A DNA stretch of 7,933 nt from NCBI GenBank assembly GCA_019314085.1, contig JAFCZZ010000085.1, positions 1 to 7,933 of the forward strand. Direction: 5' to 3'. Both the position numbers and the translations under genes were made by a program. Below the pieces are notes generated by a model, which was not told the DNA's origin, did not search any database, and saw only the letters and a program-made list of their open reading frames with translations. Shown in pieces: positions 5,270 through 7,933 of the stretch. The number at the start of each line of letters is the position of its first letter. Within the stretch, counting starts at the first letter, position 1. Source of the DNA: Deltaproteobacteria bacterium. Its GTDB lineage: Bacteria; Desulfobacterota; Syntrophia; Syntrophales; UBA2210.

Positions 5270-7933
5270 ATGAATTATATAAAGATACGGGGTGCGAGTC
5301 AGCACAATTTAAAGAATATCAATCTTGATATCCCGAGAGACAAGCTTGTTATTATAACCGGCGTGTCCGGTTCCGGTAAGTCCTCCCTCGCCTTCGATAC
5401 CATATACGCCGAAGGACAGCGGAGGTATGTGGAATCGCTCTCAACCTACGCGCGCCAGTTCATCGGCCAGATGGATAAGCCGGATGTTGAATCCATTGAG
5501 GGCCTCTCCCCCGCCATAGCCATCGAGCAGAGGACCGCAAGCCGCAATCCCCGCTCAACGGTCGGCACGGCAACCGAGATATACGATTACTTGCGCCTCC
5601 TCTTCGCCCGGGTGGGGATACCCCACTGCTATAACTGCGGAAAGCCGATCGAGGCTCAGACCGTCGATATGATGGCGGACAGGGTACAAGCCCTCCCTGA
5701 AGGGACGAAGATCAACGTCATGTCGCCGATGGTGAGGGGCAAGAAGGGGGAGTTCCAGAAAGAACTGAAGAGGCTGCGCAAGGAGGGCTTCGCCCGTGTG
5801 CGGATCGATGGAACGGTACATGATCTTGCCGAGGATATCATGCCGGACAAGAACAGGCGCCATGACATAGAGGTGGTGGTTGACCGGCTGGTCATAAGGG
5901 CCGGTATCGGAAAGCGCCTCCGTGATTCGCTGGAGATCGCCCTGGGCCTTTCGGGGGGAATGGTCGGCATACAGGTCCTGGATGGGGAAGAGATGCTGTT
6001 CAGCGAAAATTACGCCTGCCCCGAATGCGGCATCAGTATGCCGGAGCTCGCCCCGCGGATGTTTTCCTTCAACAGCCCCTACGGGGCATGCCACGAGTGC
6101 GGCGGGTTGGGGACACAGGTATATTTCGACGAGAATCTTATCGTGCCCGACCCCGGGCTCTCCATACGGGAGGGGGCAATCGCCCCATGGGAGCGCAAGG
6201 ATTCCATATACTTTCACCAGATGCTGGAGGCCCTCTCCAGCCACTACAAATTCGACATCAACACCCCTTTCAACAAACTGCCCGAAAGGGTACGGCACGT
6301 CCTCCTGCATGGCTCGGGAGATGAAAAGATAGGGTTTTATTTCGACAGAAGAGGGAGGAGAAACTTCTACGAGAGGCGCTTCACCGGCGTCCTCGAGAAG
6401 CTGGAGACCTCGTACAGGGAAGATACGTCGGGCGATGCCCACGCCCGGATGGAACTCGCCCGGTATATGAGCATAAACAACTGTCCCGTCTGCGGAGGGG
6501 GGAGACTGAAGAGGGAGAGCCTCTCCGTAACAGTGGGAGGAAAGAATATCGACGAGGTGTGCCGCCTGTCGATTCGGGAATGCATGGACTTTTTCGAGAA
6601 CCTCTCACTTTCCCGTACCGAGGCCCTCATCTCGGAGCGAATCCAAAAGGAGATACGGGAACGGCTGCAGTTTCTGATCGACGTGGGGATGGATTATCTG
6701 AGCCTTTCGCGTTCTTCCGGCACCCTTTCTGGGGGAGAGGCACAGCGCATTCGCCTTGCCACGCAGATAGGCTCAGGCCTGGTCGGCGTCCTCTACGTCC
6801 TGGATGAGCCCACGATAGGGCTTCACCCGCGAGACAGCATGCGGCTTGCAGCAACACTGAAACGCCTGCGTGATATGGGGAATACCGTCCTCGTCGTCGA
6901 GCATGACACGGATATCATGAACTGCGCGGATGACATCATCGATGTCGGGCCGAGAGCGGGGGTACACGGGGGGGAGATCGTCTTCCAGGGAACCCCCGAA
7001 GAGATCCGCAAATCGGAGACCTCTCTCACCGGAAAGTATCTCTCGGGAAGACTGTCGATCCCCGTCCCGGAACATCGAAGGCCCCTCTCCGACCGCTTTA
7101 TCGTCATCGAGGGGGCATCGGAGAATAATCTCAAGGATATCGATATAAAGGTCCCGACCAATGTCTTCACCTGCGTGACCGGCGTCTCCGGGTCGGGGAA
7201 GAGCACCCTGGTGATCGAGACCTTGTACAAGGTGCTCCGCCGCAGGTTGAACAAATACCGGGGCAAATCGGGCAGGATACGAAGGATAAGCGATTTCGGC
7301 GGCATAGAGCGGGTCATCACCATGGATCAGCAGCCGATAGGGCGTACCCCCCGATCGAATCCCGCCACCTACACGGGGGTCCTGACCCACATCCGTGACC
7401 TCTTCAGCCAGCTCCCCGAGGCGAAGGTGCGGGGCTACAAACCGGGACGTTTCAGCTTCAATGTCAGGGGGGGACGGTGCGAGGCGTGCCAGGGAGAAGG
7501 GGTGAAGAAGATCGAGATGCATTTCCTCCCCGATGTATACATAACCTGCGACGCCTGCCAGGGCAAAAGGTTCAACAGAGACACCCTGGAGGTACACTAT
7601 AAGGGGAACAGCATAGCGGGCGTCCTCGATATGACGGTCAATCAGGGCCTCGCCTTCTTTGACCATATCCCCCCGATACGGACGAAACTGCAACTCCTCT
7701 TTGATGTGGGACTCGGATACATAAAACTGGGGCAGTCCGCCACGACCTTCTCGGGGGGCGAGGCGCAGAGGATAAAACTGGCGAGGGAACTGGGCAAGCG
7801 CCTGACCACCGGAACGCTCTATATCCTGGATGAACCGACGATCGGCCTCCACTTCGCGGATATCGAGAGACTCCTTATCGTTCTCGCGCGGCTGGTGGAC
7901 ATGGGAAATACCGTCGTGGTGATAGAGCACAAT
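5270..7933 (+). CDS. uvrA: UvrABC system protein A (excinuclease ATPase subunit), 3' end outside window
   Basis: UvrA is the dimeric cytoplasmic ATPase that scans DNA for damage with UvrB and, in transcription-coupled repair, is recruited by Mfd. The frame is open from the ATG at 5270 to the last base: 888 codons of a protein of about 940, so roughly 50 C-terminal residues are missing. First ATPase unit: Walker A GVSGSGKSS (31-39, Lys37), signature LSGGEAQR (486-493), Walker B LDEPTIGLH (from 511). Second unit: Walker A GVSGSGKST (638-646, Lys644), signature FSGGEAQR (827-834), Walker B LDEPTIGLH (from 853), and the H-loop His887 just before the window end. Zinc modules: Cys250/253/274/277 (CX2C-X20-CX2C) and Cys737/740/760/763 (CX2C-X19-CX2C). 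An extra CX2C pair (120, 123) and NCPVCGGGRL also match the family. The start fits the usual N terminus (IRGASQHNLKNI), although no strong Shine-Dalgarno is visible. No SOS box is evident upstream. All key residues are intact. Confidence 0.97.
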   Translation, partial: MNYIKIRGASQHNLKNINLDIPRDKLVIITGVSGSGKSSLAFDTIYAEGQRRYVESLSTYARQFIGQMDKPDVESIEGLSPAIAIEQRTASRNPRSTVGTATEIYDYLRLLFARVGIPHCYNCGKPIEAQTVDMMADRVQALPEGTKINVMSPMVRGKKGEFQKELKRLRKEGFARVRIDGTVHDLAEDIMPDKNRRHDIEVVVDRLVIRAGIGKRLRDSLEIALGLSGGMVGIQVLDGEEMLFSENYACPECGISMPELAPRMFSFNSPYGACHECGGLGTQVYFDENLIVPDPGLSIREGAIAPWERKDSIYFHQMLEALSSHYKFDINTPFNKLPERVRHVLLHGSGDEKIGFYFDRRGRRNFYERRFTGVLEKLETSYREDTSGDAHARMELARYMSINNCPVCGGGRLKRESLSVTVGGKNIDEVCRLSIRECMDFFENLSLSRTEALISERIQKEIRERLQFLIDVGMDYLSLSRSSGTLSGGEAQRIRLATQIGSGLVGVLYVLDEPTIGLHPRDSMRLAATLKRLRDMGNTVLVVEHDTDIMNCADDIIDVGPRAGVHGGEIVFQGTPEEIRKSETSLTGKYLSGRLSIPVPEHRRPLSDRFIVIEGASENNLKDIDIKVPTNVFTCVTGVSGSGKSTLVIETLYKVLRRRLNKYRGKSGRIRRISDFGGIERVITMDQQPIGRTPRSNPATYTGVLTHIRDLFSQLPEAKVRGYKPGRFSFNVRGGRCEACQGEGVKKIEMHFLPDVYITCDACQGKRFNRDTLEVHYKGNSIAGVLDMTVNQGLAFFDHIPPIRTKLQLLFDVGLGYIKLGQSATTFSGGEAQRIKLARELGKRLTTGTLYILDEPTIGLHFADIERLLIVLARLVDMGNTVVVIEHN

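Noticed and set aside
5555..6442. Long open frame on the minus strand within uvrA (295 codons), and a similar one at 6773-7930
   Set aside because: Both are antisense to unmistakable UvrA sequence, show no recognisable protein features, and are expected shadows in GC-rich coding DNA.

Overview
The window is 7,933 bases of GC-rich DNA. It carries four genes, all on the + strand, packed almost without gaps in the order nadA (3' part), mfd, a periplasmic parvulin-type peptidyl-prolyl isomerase, and uvrA (cut by the window end). Intergenic gaps are only about 21, 39 and 24 nt, so one co-transcribed group is plausible. No tRNA, rRNA, CRISPR array, insertion sequence, phage gene or convincing terminator is visible, and no stretch of more than 300 bases lacks a gene.

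The organism looks like a Gram-negative bacterium: the isomerase has a Sec-type signal peptide and a SurA-like layout. Codon use is high in GC yet rich in ATA (Ile) and AGG (Arg), and it looks the same across all four genes, so nothing suggests recent transfer. This codon style together with mfd next to a SurA-like isomerase is reminiscent of Desulfobacterota ('deltaproteobacteria'), but that assignment is a guess.

Region by region: 1-719 is the last ~238 codons of quinolinate synthase, with all three Fe-S cysteines in view. 741-4240 is the transcription-repair coupling factor Mfd, broken into two reading frames. The first 160 or so residues are read in one frame up to a TGA at 1239-1241, and the rest continues in the -1 frame with every helicase motif intact. 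4280-5245 is the single-parvulin isomerase. 5270-7933 is the first 888 codons of UvrA, with both ATPase sites and both zinc modules recognisable.

Functionally, Mfd and UvrA are partners in transcription-coupled nucleotide excision repair: Mfd removes a stalled RNA polymerase and hands the lesion to UvrA. NadA (NAD synthesis) and the envelope chaperone have no evident link to repair and are probably just operon neighbours. The one notable observation is the mfd break. It is not a simple one-base frameshift. Compared from memory with the E. coli and B. subtilis proteins, about 13 conserved codons (net ~37 nt) are missing, and the lesion lies in domain 2, the domain through which Mfd binds UvrA. 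It could be a true inactivating deletion, a strain variant in a mixed population, or an assembly error. I found no novel biological system; otherwise this is ordinary core-genome sequence.
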